Below, in pieces: positions 44,497 to 54,413 of a stretch of 64,000 nt of DNA (position 1 is its first letter; each line of letters begins with the position of its first letter). The stretch covers positions 62,001-126,000 of the forward strand of contig CAMVEX010000005.1 of assembly GCA_947166625.1 (NCBI GenBank), in the 5' to 3' direction. The notes under the pieces are model-generated. The model was not told where the DNA came from. It ran no database searches and worked only from the letters and a program-made list of their open reading frames with translations. Source of the DNA: an uncultured Clostridia bacterium (GTDB lineage: Bacteria; Bacillota; Clostridia; Oscillospirales; Acutalibacteraceae). Made by a program: the position numbers and the translations under genes.

Positions 44497-45975
44497 TTAA
44501 ATATTATCGGTTACGGAATCGGCGGTCAACTCCGTGATCTCTTCGTTATCCGGCTCGTTTTCCGAATTTATTTCGCCATCGTCATCCGTTAAATCGGTAT
44601 ATTGCCCGGATGTATTATTTGCAAGCCCGAGGAAAATAAACATAAACGGAGCGGTGAAGATAAAGGAATTGCCAACAAGCGCGGAGCCTATATAAGCGAG
44701 CGCACCTGTCAGACAGATAACTGTCAAATCATCAACATTTCGCCTTTTGATAAGAGCCTTGATATATACCGCAATTAAGCCAAACAGATATAAAAGCCCT
44801 GCAGGAATTCCGTAATATGCCATATTTTCAAGGTATTCATTGTGAGCTTTGTCCGCGTGAGTCTCTGTTCCGAGCCTTTCTGCCGTTCCTTCAATTCCCC
44901 AGCCGAAAAGCGGCTTCTCTTTGATGTATTTGGCAGTATGAGTCCAGAGAGTCCATCTGAGTGTGCCGGCGTTACCTGCGTCTTCGCTGTCTGTTACGAT
45001 CTTTTTGACATCTCTGCCGAGACCTGCAAATTCGCTGAAGAAGCTCGGGGTAAACAACCCGATCACAAAGATAATTCCCATAAAGACGGCAAACAGCAAA
45101 AGCACGGTAAAGCTGAATTTCCTTCGCTTGTATGATACAGCGATCAAAAGGAAGATAAACGAAACGATTGAAGCCAAAAACGGCCCTAAGCTGTCATTGA
45201 TCGCGAGAATGCCGGTATTCATACACATTATTATAAATGCCGCCACGCGCTCCGCTTTGCTTCTTTTAAGGGCGACGATCCCTGCCGCAAGCGTTATTGC
45301 CATGGCAAGATAATATGCGTAAAAATTATGAGTGTAAAAAATTCCGCATACATAAGCGTCGCCGATTATTGTTACATCGGTGATGTATTTATTTATCAGG
45401 GTCAGAATTCCGATGACCGTGCTTGTTGCGAGGAAAAACCAAATGATAAAATTCTTGAATTTCTCCTTCTTTATGAGCGAGGCGCACAGGTAAAAAATCA
45501 TCATATACCCGATCACCTGCAAAACGCCCTCCGCACGTGAGGTCGTGCCGAGAATGTATTTTATATCGGTCTTGTTTATGATTGTCGAAATGATGATTAA
45601 AGCCGAGTATCCGATAAAAAAGAATAAGGGGATCGAATCCGAATTCACTAGTTTGTGATCCGTCTTTTTGACATAAGCAATATGCGCTATGATCGCGATT
45701 ATCGTAAAAATGGCTCCCAGGAAGAACGCATAATGAATGATAGGGGAGTAATAGTCACCCGCCAGCTCCGCTGTATCGTAAAAATGGAAATAATCCTTCA
45801 GTGACCAATCCTCGGGGTCTTTATACAAAACTGCGAAAGTGATCATATGAACTATCGGGGTCAGCAGATAAATCACCGGCGGAACCATCAGCCAAATTTC
45901 ATGATGCTTTATAAAAATATCGTTGAGCGTATATCTGTCTTCCGTAAGAGATTTGAGTTTGGAATTATCTTGCAT
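44497..45975 (-). CDS. O-antigen ligase / Wzy polymerase-like membrane protein, second copy
   Basis: 492 residues, about 11 membrane helices, with KEKPLFGWGIEGTAERLG and KAHNEYLENMAYYGIPAG in the same places as in its convergent paralogue. The C-terminal tail is acidic (DLTDDDGEINSENEPDNEE) and cytoplasmic. A TTG at 45978 precedes, but AAGGCGG is better placed for the ATG at 45975. It overlaps the flippase gene by 11 bases and is the last gene of the polysaccharide operon. Confidence 0.82.
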   Translation of the reverse strand: MQDNSKLKSLTEDRYTLNDIFIKHHEIWLMVPPVIYLLTPIVHMITFAVLYKDPEDWSLKDYFHFYDTAELAGDYYSPIIHYAFFLGAIFTIIAIIAHIAYVKKTDHKLVNSDSIPLFFFIGYSALIIISTIINKTDIKYILGTTSRAEGVLQVIGYMMIFYLCASLIKKEKFKNFIIWFFLATSTVIGILTLINKYITDVTIIGDAYVCGIFYTHNFYAYYLAMAITLAAGIVALKRSKAERVAAFIIMCMNTGILAINDSLGPFLASIVSFIFLLIAVSYKRRKFSFTVLLLFAVFMGIIFVIGLFTPSFFSEFAGLGRDVKKIVTDSEDAGNAGTLRWTLWTHTAKYIKEKPLFGWGIEGTAERLGTETHADKAHNEYLENMAYYGIPAGLLYLFGLIAVYIKALIKRRNVDDLTVICLTGALAYIGSALVGNSFIFTAPFMFIFLGLANNTSGQYTDLTDDDGEINSENEPDNEEITELTADSVTDNI

Positions 45976-47446
45976 CAATTTCCGCCTTTCCCGAATCGTG
46001 AGATTTCCTCATTTTGAGAATGTTTTTAATGAACTCTAAAATTTTATTTCTGAGTAAAACAGCTATGATTATGATTGCGGCAAGGATGCAATATCTGATT
46101 ACCGTGTGGTTATATGTTAAAAGCATTGCCAATCCGCAAGCGGTAAACGCAAAAGAGATAAGCAAAATTATCTTGCCGTCATAGGGCTTAACACCGTCGC
46201 AGAATTTTTTACATACTCTTATCATAAATAAATAATGACCGAGCGAGTAAATGATATAGCATACTAGAGTTGTATATCCGGCGGCAATATAGCCGTATTT
46301 ATTGATAAAGATGTAATTTAAGATAATATTCAATGCAGCTGCTGCAACGCTTGCAACGGTGATAAAAACACGCTTTTCATAATAGAATGCAAATTTCGCA
46401 AACATATCATAGATAAACATATAATAAACGCTGATCGCAACCGGCGGTATTATCCAAATTGCGTCATAATACTCCGCAGGCGCAAATATTTTAACGGCTT
46501 CGGGGGCGAGAGCGATCAATATCAAATTTACTGCAGATACGCCAATCATTGATATATATGCAACCGATGAAATCCGTTCCGTTTCTCTTGCTTTGATTTT
46601 TTGATAGATCCAAGGACTTAAGGTCTGTGACAAAGCGTTATTCAAAATCGTCATAATTAAAGATATTGAGTAGGCGAGACCGTATATCCCGGCCGCGCTT
46701 TTGTCAACCATTTTTTCAATCATGATTCTGTCTGAACTGCTTAGTATCACCTGAGACAGATAATGAGGCACCAGCGGTATATTAAAAATAAGAGCATATT
46801 TCCAATATTTTGCCGAAAAGAATTTTTTGCCTCGCTTTATGTGAAGGCAATAAAGCGGAACATAGGCAATCAATCCGATTATCAGCCCGCCGAGGATGCG
46901 AGCAGTTACCTTATCATCAGAGATTTTAATAAGCAGTATGGCTAAAGCCGGGCTTAATACGGAAACCGTGAGAGTTACAAACACAAGAGCTTTGTATTTG
47001 TAAAAATTTCTTTGCTCCGCCAGCCAAAATCCGAAAATGCTTGTCGACCAGATTACAACGGGAATCATTATAATCTGATGGATGTTCAAAGAAAGCAAAC
47101 CGGTCAATTTATTTCTGAATACAAAGAGTATTACTCCCCATATTACCATTAAAACTGTAGTCAGGCCCTGCATTGAGGAAGTATATGCTCTGTTATCCTC
47201 ATCGAATTTAACCAGCCCTTGCTGATAAACCCCTGCGCATAAATTCAACGAAAAGATAACGGTGAAAATCTGGATCCATGAATTAAAAACATTATATTGA
47301 CCGTATTCGGCAGTCGAAAGCAGTCTCGTAAAAATCGGCGTTGTGATAACACCTATGCCCTTTTGTAAAACACCGCAAAATAAAGCCCAGAAAGAAGCTT
47401 TAATTTGTATAGGTAAATTATTGTATTTGTTGATTGGATTCCCCAT
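45965..47446 (-). CDS. Polysaccharide flippase, Wzx/MATE-like
   Basis: 493 residues with about 12-14 membrane helices, N-terminal IKASFWALFCGVLQKGIGVITTPIFTRLL and central SDRIMIEKMVDKSAAGIYGLAYS, characteristic of polysaccharide_synt family flippases that move lipid-linked repeat units across the membrane. AAAGGAT precedes the ATG. Together with the two Wzy-like proteins and the priming transferase, this gives a complete Wzx/Wzy-type pathway. Confidence 0.88.
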   Translation of the reverse strand: MGNPINKYNNLPIQIKASFWALFCGVLQKGIGVITTPIFTRLLSTAEYGQYNVFNSWIQIFTVIFSLNLCAGVYQQGLVKFDEDNRAYTSSMQGLTTVLMVIWGVILFVFRNKLTGLLSLNIHQIIMIPVVIWSTSIFGFWLAEQRNFYKYKALVFVTLTVSVLSPALAILLIKISDDKVTARILGGLIIGLIAYVPLYCLHIKRGKKFFSAKYWKYALIFNIPLVPHYLSQVILSSSDRIMIEKMVDKSAAGIYGLAYSISLIMTILNNALSQTLSPWIYQKIKARETERISSVAYISMIGVSAVNLILIALAPEAVKIFAPAEYYDAIWIIPPVAISVYYMFIYDMFAKFAFYYEKRVFITVASVAAAALNIILNYIFINKYGYIAAGYTTLVCYIIYSLGHYLFMIRVCKKFCDGVKPYDGKIILLISFAFTACGLAMLLTYNHTVIRYCILAAIIIIAVLLRNKILEFIKNILKMRKSHDSGKAEIDAR

Positions 47447-47457
47447 ATCCTTTTACA

Positions 47458-48177
47458 TTAGTTGATTTTAAACATTTCTTTTGCGGCTTTTAGATCTTTA
47501 AGATCATCTATTTCAAACCATCTTCCGTTTAATTTACATGCCTTAAAATTACAGAATGGAAGTATGTCATTCAAAGCAACTTCACTCCATTTTTTTACGA
47601 TGCCGCTATTTATATAGTCTGCACATTTATTAAAAAATTTTGTTCCGCTTTCCGATGAAAATTTGTAAATATCTATTGAGGATCCCAAAGCTAGTTCTCT
47701 CTCTATACTTTTTGAGATTTCTACTAATCTATCATCTTCTTCGATCACTTTCATTGATTCATCTATATAGTTTCCTTTGTCAACTATTATAGCATCTGCA
47801 TGCTCACATTCATATAATGTTTTCATAACAGAGAAATCGATAAAAACATCCCCATTCATCATCAAAAAATCATGCCCTTGAAGCAATTTGCTTGCAAGGA
47901 ATGCAGAATACATATTATTTGTGGTAGAATAATCTTCATTCTTTATTATATTAACTGAAGGAAATATGGATAATATATTTTTTTCAAGTAGTTCAGATTT
48001 ATATCCAGAGACAACATAAATATCTGTTATACCTAAACTATATAATATTTCAATTTGATTTATAACAATAGATTTACCGTTAACTTTTATTAGTGCTTTT
48101 GGTATATTATTGGTCAACGGTGCGAGTCTTAACCCCAAACCGGCAGCAAGAATTAAAGCTTTTATAAAAATCACCAT
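47458..48177 (-). CDS. LicC-like sugar/choline-phosphate nucleotidyltransferase
   Basis: 239 residues. N-terminal LILAAGLGLRLAPLTNNIPKALIKVNGK is the NTP-binding signature, MNGDVF gives the metal Asp, and C-terminal WFEIDDLKDL matches LicC/phosphocholine cytidylyltransferases. It may make CDP-choline or another activated alcohol or sugar phosphate used to decorate the glycan. No licA/B/D partner is seen. The DNA is very AT-rich, as in the next gene. The ribosome site is weak. Confidence 0.75.
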   Translation of the reverse strand: MVIFIKALILAAGLGLRLAPLTNNIPKALIKVNGKSIVINQIEILYSLGITDIYVVSGYKSELLEKNILSIFPSVNIIKNEDYSTTNNMYSAFLASKLLQGHDFLMMNGDVFIDFSVMKTLYECEHADAIIVDKGNYIDESMKVIEEDDRLVEISKSIERELALGSSIDIYKFSSESGTKFFNKCADYINSGIVKKWSEVALNDILPFCNFKACKLNGRWFEIDDLKDLKAAKEMFKIN

Positions 48178-48193
48178 CTTTATTAAAATATAT

Positions 48194-49576
48194 TTAGCAT
48201 CTGTATGTATTTGAATAAATGAACTTTGCTATTCTTTTACATGAATGTCCGTCGTCAACATCTCCAATTCTTAAAAGTAAGTTTTTTACGCTATTTTTAT
48301 ATCCTGAATCATCAAAAGTATTTATATTTTTAAATAAAATATTTTTTGAACAGGATAAAGGAAAAGGCAAGTCCTCAATTGGTATATAAAATCCGCGTTC
48401 CTTGTTTTTATAGTAGTTTAAGTCGGGAGCATACAAAAAACAAGGATTACCTTTTATTGCAAAATCAAATATACATGAACTGTAATCTGTCAATAAAATA
48501 TCAGAGCAAATGAGATAATCAGACATATTATCAGAAAGATTACCGTTAATTATTTTTCCGTTATACAATTTTTTTATATCTTCCCAGTCAATCATACTTG
48601 AGACATGATAGTGAAATCTACAAACCAGTATCCAATCTCCGCCAAATTTTCGTGACAAACAAGAAAGAAATTCATCAATTTTTAGTTCGGTCAGCTGAGA
48701 TATTCCACTTCTGAAAAAATTTTTTTGGTCAACAATACCTTTGTTGTTACTTCGAAATGTTGGAGCATAAAGAACTATTTTTTTATCAATTGGTAAATCT
48801 AATCTGTTTTTAATTGTATCTATTTTGTTTTGAGCCTCAAATAATTGATCGTTTCTTGCCATTCCGAGAACTTCAATTTTAGCGTTGTTAAAAGTAATGT
48901 TCTTAAAAATCTTCTCTGTATACTCGTTTCCTACAATAATAGTTAGATCGTTACATAAGAAGTTTAGAACATTTTCATTTCCATACTGATCTCGCCCCAT
49001 TCGTTTTAATGGAGTACCATGCCACAAACTGTAGCACTTCTGATTTTTTTTGAAAATGTACAGTTTTATTCTTTTTTTTATGTTGTTAAAATGTTTACCC
49101 TTATAAAGAGTTATGGCATTGTTACAAAAAATGTTATCAATTAAAACTCTCGAACTTGACATAATATTGAAATATTCAGGACTATTAATTTCGATTGCGT
49201 GGATATAAGAAGGCAGGGTGTCTAATAATTCTTTTTTTACTCCCCAAAAAATTTTTATGTTAGGATATAAATCATGAATTGCTTCAGAAAGTGCTTTCGG
49301 TCCGTCATTGTAATGGCCTTCAAAACTTGTAAATAACCACTGATCTTCGTTAATTGATTTAAATTTATATTTAATATAGTTCAATATTCTCATACTAAGT
49401 CTCACTATTAGTTTTCTATCGTTGAAAATATTATACAATTCGGACAGCTTTTTGTTAACTATACGCCTTAGTACTGATTTGTGCAACGGGCAATCAAAAA
49501 TCGGCAGTAATAAAAATTTAACTATTGTTAAGTTTGTTTTTACAAATATTCTAAAACATCCGCTATCCGTTTGCAA
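48194..49576 (-). CDS. CDP-glycerol glycerophosphotransferase family (TagB/TagF-like)
   Basis: Up to 460 residues. WLFTSFEGHYNDGPKALSEAI, LWHGTPLKRMGRD, VLYAPTFRSN and LTDYSSCIFDFAI are family landmarks of the teichoic-acid-type enzymes that transfer polyol phosphates. The start is uncertain: the open frame reaches a TTG at 49576 inside wecB, but an ATG near 49393 (MRILNYIKYKF) is as likely since no good ribosome site is visible. Very AT-rich (11 G+C in bases 48301-48360). The C terminus DDGHSCKRIAKF resembles the end of WecB. It suggests glycerol- or ribitol-phosphate decoration. Confidence 0.82.
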   Translation of the reverse strand: MQTDSGCFRIFVKTNLTIVKFLLLPIFDCPLHKSVLRRIVNKKLSELYNIFNDRKLIVRLSMRILNYIKYKFKSINEDQWLFTSFEGHYNDGPKALSEAIHDLYPNIKIFWGVKKELLDTLPSYIHAIEINSPEYFNIMSSSRVLIDNIFCNNAITLYKGKHFNNIKKRIKLYIFKKNQKCYSLWHGTPLKRMGRDQYGNENVLNFLCNDLTIIVGNEYTEKIFKNITFNNAKIEVLGMARNDQLFEAQNKIDTIKNRLDLPIDKKIVLYAPTFRSNNKGIVDQKNFFRSGISQLTELKIDEFLSCLSRKFGGDWILVCRFHYHVSSMIDWEDIKKLYNGKIINGNLSDNMSDYLICSDILLTDYSSCIFDFAIKGNPCFLYAPDLNYYKNKERGFYIPIEDLPFPLSCSKNILFKNINTFDDSGYKNSVKNLLLRIGDVDDGHSCKRIAKFIYSNTYRC

Positions 49577-50634
49577 GCATGCCCGTCGCCATACGGATTT
49601 GAAGCCGAAGCCATTTTTTCATATTCGTCTCTGTTTGTCAGCAAATTTTTGAAACTGGTGTAAATGACTTCTTCGTCCGTACCGACGAGTTTCAGAGTGC
49701 CGGCTTTGATGCCCTCTGGTCGTTCGGTTGTATCTCGCATAACCAATACCGGTTTACCTAAAGACGGAGCTTCTTCCTGAATTCCGCCGGAATCTGTCAG
49801 TATCAGATAACTTCTTGCCATAAGATTATGGCAATCAATTACATCCACAGGTTCGATCAAATGAATTCGGTCACAATTTCCTAACTCTTCATCGGCAATT
49901 TGTCTTACCGTGGGATTCAGGTGAACGGGATAAAGCGCTTTGACATCATCGTGCTCATCCAATACTCTTCTGATAGCTCTGAACATATTATGCATCGGTT
50001 GCCCGAGATTTTCGCGCCGATGAGCGGTGATAAATATCAATCTGCTGTCTTTAGCCCAGTCTGATTCCGGATGAGTATAGTCACTTCTGACTGTAGTTTT
50101 TAATGCGTCAATAACCGTGTTTCCGGTGACCCATATTTTTTCAGGGCTCTTGCCTTCATCGATGAGATTGTTTTTTGCTGTTTCGGTTGGAGCAAAATTA
50201 TAGTCTGCAATCAAAGAAACCGCTTGTCGATTGAATTCCTCCGGAAACGGGCTTTGGAGATTGTATGTCCTCAGCCCTGCCTCTACATGGCCTACGGGGA
50301 TTTGAAGGTAAAAACACGCAAGCGCTGTGACAAAGCTCGTGCTCGTATCGCCGTGAACGAGGCAGACATCAGGCCTCTCTTTATCGAGGACAAATCTGAT
50401 TGAGTTCAGGATATTTGTTGTGATGTCAAAAAGCGTCTGCTTTTCCTTCATGATTGATAAATCATAATCAGGCGTTACCTTGAAGATATCAAGAACCTGA
50501 TCAAGCATCTGACGATGCTGACCCGTGACACAGACTACTGTCTGAATATTTTTTCTGCTTTTTAATTCGTTAACCAACGGGCACATTTTTATTGCTTCTG
50601 GTCGAGTGCCGAAGACGAGTAGTATTTTTTTCAT
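49540..50634 (-). CDS. wecB: UDP-N-acetylglucosamine 2-epimerase (non-hydrolysing)
   Basis: 364 residues. FGTRPEAIKMCPL at the N terminus, GDTSTSF, HVEAGLRT, AHRRENLG, LTDSGGIQEEAPSLGKPVLVMRDTTERPEG are all diagnostic. It interconverts UDP-GlcNAc and UDP-ManNAc, the precursor for ManNAc-containing wall polymers and linkage units. Complete length. A 37-base overlap with the downstream frame exists only if that gene uses its earliest start. Confidence 0.95.
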   Translation of the reverse strand: MKKILLVFGTRPEAIKMCPLVNELKSRKNIQTVVCVTGQHRQMLDQVLDIFKVTPDYDLSIMKEKQTLFDITTNILNSIRFVLDKERPDVCLVHGDTSTSFVTALACFYLQIPVGHVEAGLRTYNLQSPFPEEFNRQAVSLIADYNFAPTETAKNNLIDEGKSPEKIWVTGNTVIDALKTTVRSDYTHPESDWAKDSRLIFITAHRRENLGQPMHNMFRAIRRVLDEHDDVKALYPVHLNPTVRQIADEELGNCDRIHLIEPVDVIDCHNLMARSYLILTDSGGIQEEAPSLGKPVLVMRDTTERPEGIKAGTLKLVGTDEEVIYTSFKNLLTNRDEYEKMASASNPYGDGHACKRIADVLEYL

Positions 50635-50708
50635 AAATTACCATAGACTTTTTCTTTTTTGGACTAAAAACAGAGTTATTTTTTGATAATGAATTACTCA
50701 AAAAACAA

Positions 50709-51524
50709 CTAAAAGGATTTCTGCTCCTCTTTAAGTTTTTTCATATTATTTTTTTTATATTTTACCATCTTAAGCGGCATTTTTAAAAAACCGTATTCTT
50801 TAGTAAAAACAATGACGGCGGCAAGGCGGCGAGCCCATAGATGTGAATACCCTTTTTTTATCAGTTTAAATGATAAACTGATAATTTTTTTCTCATATTC
50901 CTCCATCCAACTCCCATTAAAGTGATGAATGGTCAAACTGTTTTCGGTTAATGTTGTTTCTCCGGTTTCCAGATCTTTCGGACACAAGTAGTCTTTAGGC
51001 AAAAGCGTAAAATCTTTGACAGTTTGTAATGTATTATTTTGATTTAATCCGTATTTGAGCAATGTGTTTGTTATGCGCACAACATTGGTTGTCAAATCAA
51101 ATGTGCCGTCTGATTTGATAAAGTGAATATTATCGTATTGCGAAAGCAACTCACCGATAACCGGAATGCTTTTGCCGCTAGCAATCAGACCGGTCGGGAT
51201 TTGAGTATTAGATTCAAATCCGGAAACCGCTTCATAATGAAGCAGTGAATCAAGCGGCTTCAATACTTCAACGTCTGTATCCATATAAATTCCGCCATAG
51301 TCGTATAACACTTTAAGGCGAACATAATCTGTGACAAACGCCCATTTTTTTGCTTCGTATGCTTCGCGCGCGTAATCGCAGGAACTGAAATCAAAATTGC
51401 TTTCGTTCCACTCAATTATTTCATAATCCGGACAGTATTTCTTCCAGCTTGCTATGCACTTTTGTGCCAGTTCGGGTAACGGATTGCCGCCAAACCAGCA
51501 ATAATGGATTATTTTGGGTATCAT
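50709..51524 (-). CDS. Glycosyltransferase family 32 (DXD-containing)
   Basis: 271 residues. MIPKIIHYCWFGGNPLP is the Gly_transf_sug (OCH1-like) start; the nucleotide-sugar DXD motif lies in YDYGGIYMDTDVEVL (near residue 83). Such enzymes transfer hexoses such as galactose or mannose in capsular clusters. CGGAGAAG precedes the ATG. The specificity cannot be read from sequence. Confidence 0.88.
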   Translation of the reverse strand: MIPKIIHYCWFGGNPLPELAQKCIASWKKYCPDYEIIEWNESNFDFSSCDYAREAYEAKKWAFVTDYVRLKVLYDYGGIYMDTDVEVLKPLDSLLHYEAVSGFESNTQIPTGLIASGKSIPVIGELLSQYDNIHFIKSDGTFDLTTNVVRITNTLLKYGLNQNNTLQTVKDFTLLPKDYLCPKDLETGETTLTENSLTIHHFNGSWMEEYEKKIISLSFKLIKKGYSHLWARRLAAVIVFTKEYGFLKMPLKMVKYKKNNMKKLKEEQKSF

Positions 51525-51560
51525 AAACTTCTCCGTTTTTGTCTAAACCTATATCGTTTG

Positions 51561-52511
51561 TTATTTTTTCAAATTTTTAAGTGTGTATAATTTTTTGTGT
51601 AAAGTCGGGCAGAAAGCCAGCAGTGTAAATTTAACAAAATCTTTCAGCGACAACTTGTTTTTAATAACATCTTTCCACATAGGTTTTAATTTATTTTGAT
51701 ACGGTGCAAATATGGATTTATAATCATCGCTTCTGTATGCTTTTGTATTGAAATCATTAGCAGAAAAGAAGTAGCGGTAAACTCCGTCGAGATAACATTC
51801 GGAGAAATTTGCCGAGATATAGTTCAGCATTTCTTCGGCTGCTTCCATCAAATCTCTTGTTTTATCGTTCCAGTTATTTTGGCTTATACTGCCGAAATGC
51901 TTCACATAATGGTATGCAGTTCCCGACATCAAGATTGTAGTTTTACAATTGGCATACCATTTATAAACGGTAGCAAGATCCTCATATAGTTTTCCTTCCG
52001 GGAAGCGGAATTTGTCTGCGATTTCTTTTGTAATAATCTTGCCGCAAGCGGATGTTCCGAATTTTTTCTCATGACACATCTCGGAAAGTGCTTCTGACGA
52101 AGAATAATGCCTGTTGTCCGCTTCTTTTTTCTTGATTACCTTACCGTTTTCGTCCTCATCAACCACATTGCAAACAATCAGAGTATCTTTGTCTAAATGT
52201 GAAGCCATACATTCAAAATAGTTTTTATCTATATAATCATCGCTGTCAACAAATCCGATATAATCACCGGTTGCAATATCAAGCCCGGCATTCCTTGCGG
52301 CTGAAAGCCCTCCGTTTTTCTGATGAATCACTTTTATGCGTGAATCCTTTGCAGCGTATTCGTCACAGATTTTGCCGCAGTTATCCGGCGAACCGTCGTC
52401 AACAAGTATGATTTCGAGATTTTTATAAGTCTGCGCAAGAATACTGTCAACACATTTGCGAAGGTATTTTTCAACATTATATACGGGAACAATAACGGAA
52501 ATAAGATCCAT
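51561..52511 (-). CDS. Glycosyltransferase family 2
   Basis: 316 residues with a GT-A fold: SVIVPVYNVEKYLRKCVDSI, LVDDGSPDNCG and the metal motif FVDSDDYID (about 88-96). The N-terminal 100 residues are close to those of the next gene at both protein and DNA level, while the C-terminal 200 residues differ. AGGTGA before the ATG. It probably adds one sugar of the repeat unit. Confidence 0.9.
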   Translation of the reverse strand: MDLISVIVPVYNVEKYLRKCVDSILAQTYKNLEIILVDDGSPDNCGKICDEYAAKDSRIKVIHQKNGGLSAARNAGLDIATGDYIGFVDSDDYIDKNYFECMASHLDKDTLIVCNVVDEDENGKVIKKKEADNRHYSSSEALSEMCHEKKFGTSACGKIITKEIADKFRFPEGKLYEDLATVYKWYANCKTTILMSGTAYHYVKHFGSISQNNWNDKTRDLMEAAEEMLNYISANFSECYLDGVYRYFFSANDFNTKAYRSDDYKSIFAPYQNKLKPMWKDVIKNKLSLKDFVKFTLLAFCPTLHKKLYTLKNLKK

Positions 52512-52548
52512 AATTCACCTGTCAACATTATTTATTATTCCAGAATAA

Positions 52549-53490
52549 TCAATGCTGCCCTAAGTAAAATCTTTTAAGCGCTGAATAAAACGAAGGTGAA
52601 ACAAAGTAGATATATGTCAGAATTTTTTGAAAACCGTGTATATGTTTTTTACAAGCAGTATAAATTTGTTTTGAACGGGAAAGCAGTTTTTTGGATTCAC
52701 CTCTGTTTTCTTTTGTCCTTGACATATCAGAAACTATAACTCTCAGGCACTTGAATTCCCCTACAAGAGCGTATTCATATAAATCGGTATCTCTATACTT
52801 TTCGGTTCTGCTGTGTGTAGCTGACAGATAATCATTTGCCCTTATCCCTTTGTTGTCAGCTGTTATAGAATTCTGACGGATTCTGTAATTATAGAATGTT
52901 TTATCGATAAATCCAACTACTGTGGTTTTTTCAGCGATAAGATGCATTATTTTAAGATCTTCAAAAAGTTCACCTTCGGGGAATCTGATGTTGTCAAAAA
53001 GTGACTTTTTGTATAACTTGTTACAAACATAAGATTTAACATTTTCGCTCAACAATTCTTTGAGGAATTCATTCTTTGTCAAAGATTTATTACCGTAAAC
53101 CTCAAGCCTGTTTTCAAGTTCAAACTTTTTTACTCCGCAAATTGATAAATCCGAATTGTATTCTTTGATTGCTTCATAAAGCTCCTCATACATATTGAGT
53201 TCAATATAATCATCGCTGTCAACATACCCGATATAATCACCTGTCGCAATATCAAGCCCGGCATTTCTTGCGGCTGAAAGACCTCCGTTTTCCTGATGAA
53301 TAACTTTCACGCGCGAATCCTTCTCGGCATATTCATCGCAGATCTTGCTGCAGTTATCCGGCGAACCGTCGTCAACAAGTATGATTTCAAGATTTGTATA
53401 AGTTTGTGCAATTATACTGTCAACACATTCGTGAATATAATTTTCAACTTTATAGACTGGGACAATAACAGATATCAAACCATTTTTCAA
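52549..53490 (-). CDS. Glycosyltransferase family 2
   Basis: 313 residues; SVIVPVYKVENYIHECVDSI, LVDDGSPDNCS and YVDSDDYIEL. Shares a conserved donor-binding half with the gene at 51561. The C-terminal half (SKKLLSRSKQIYTACKKH region) is its own and would define a different acceptor. No strong ribosome site is visible before the ATG. Confidence 0.9.
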   Translation of the reverse strand: MKNGLISVIVPVYKVENYIHECVDSIIAQTYTNLEIILVDDGSPDNCSKICDEYAEKDSRVKVIHQENGGLSAARNAGLDIATGDYIGYVDSDDYIELNMYEELYEAIKEYNSDLSICGVKKFELENRLEVYGNKSLTKNEFLKELLSENVKSYVCNKLYKKSLFDNIRFPEGELFEDLKIMHLIAEKTTVVGFIDKTFYNYRIRQNSITADNKGIRANDYLSATHSRTEKYRDTDLYEYALVGEFKCLRVIVSDMSRTKENRGESKKLLSRSKQIYTACKKHIHGFQKILTYIYFVSPSFYSALKRFYLGQH

Positions 53491-53522
53491 CGGGCACCAC
53501 TCATTTCAAACCTTTGTAAATT

Positions 53523-54344
53523 CTATTTTCTAAGGAAATTCCTATAAACAAAGTCTCTCATATTATTCGGCATAAAACATACGACTGCATGAGGTATGAT
53601 TGACTTAAGATATTCCGCTTTGGAAAAATAGCCGATTTCCAGCTGCTCTTTTTTCAGCTTTTTAATGCTGTCAAAATATTTTTTTCCGCCTCTTCTTTTA
53701 TAAAAATCCTTTCCGATTCTCATAAAAACATATATGTCTTGAATGTTGTAACACTTACAGTTGTTTCTGATCATTCTGAGCCATAAGTCATAGTCTTCAC
53801 ACAAATGAAAGTCTCTGTAATTCCCTGCTTTTAACACTTCGCTTTTTTTGAACAATATCGAAGGATGTCTGAAAGGATTCCTCTTTTTTGAATAAGCTGA
53901 GATTTCCTCGTTTGTTTCAGGCAATATGACATTGCAAATAACATTTCCGATATTATCGATGAATTCTGAAACATTTGTGCCGACCATACCGATATCGGGA
54001 TCGTTTTTGAAGATTTCAAGTTCTTTTTCGATTCTTTCCGGAAGACAATAGTCATCTGAATCCATACGGGCGATGTATTCGTATGTGCATTCATTTACGC
54101 CCTTTTTAAGTGCCAAACCAAGACCGATATTTTCAGGGATAATAACAATCTTCAATATCTCCGGATATTTCTGCTTGTATTTGTCGATTACTTGATAAAG
54201 CTCGTCTGTTAATTTTCCGTCTTCAACAAGAACAAACTCGCTTGGCTTGATCGTCTGATTAAACATACATCTCATACTTAAATCAAGCCATTCGGGTTTT
54301 TCTTTTGAATATACCGACATCAAGACACTGTATTTGTTTTCCAT
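53523..54344 (-). CDS. Glycosyltransferase family 2
   Basis: 273 residues. YSVLMSVYSKEKPEWL, LVEDGKLTDEL, ARMDSDDYCLPERIEKEL and DYDLWLRM match the GT2 subgroup used in capsule and O-antigen clusters. The open frame extends 18 bases upstream to 54362, but TAGAGG is spaced for the ATG at 54344 (MENKYSV). AT-rich relative to the sugar transferase gene next to it. Confidence 0.9.
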   Translation of the reverse strand: MENKYSVLMSVYSKEKPEWLDLSMRCMFNQTIKPSEFVLVEDGKLTDELYQVIDKYKQKYPEILKIVIIPENIGLGLALKKGVNECTYEYIARMDSDDYCLPERIEKELEIFKNDPDIGMVGTNVSEFIDNIGNVICNVILPETNEEISAYSKKRNPFRHPSILFKKSEVLKAGNYRDFHLCEDYDLWLRMIRNNCKCYNIQDIYVFMRIGKDFYKRRGGKKYFDSIKKLKKEQLEIGYFSKAEYLKSIIPHAVVCFMPNNMRDFVYRNFLRK

Positions 54345-54413
54345 CCGCAAAACCTCTATCAAAATATCAGATGAAAATGGGTAAGCTCATTTCGTTGGAG
54401 AATGAAAAAAATA

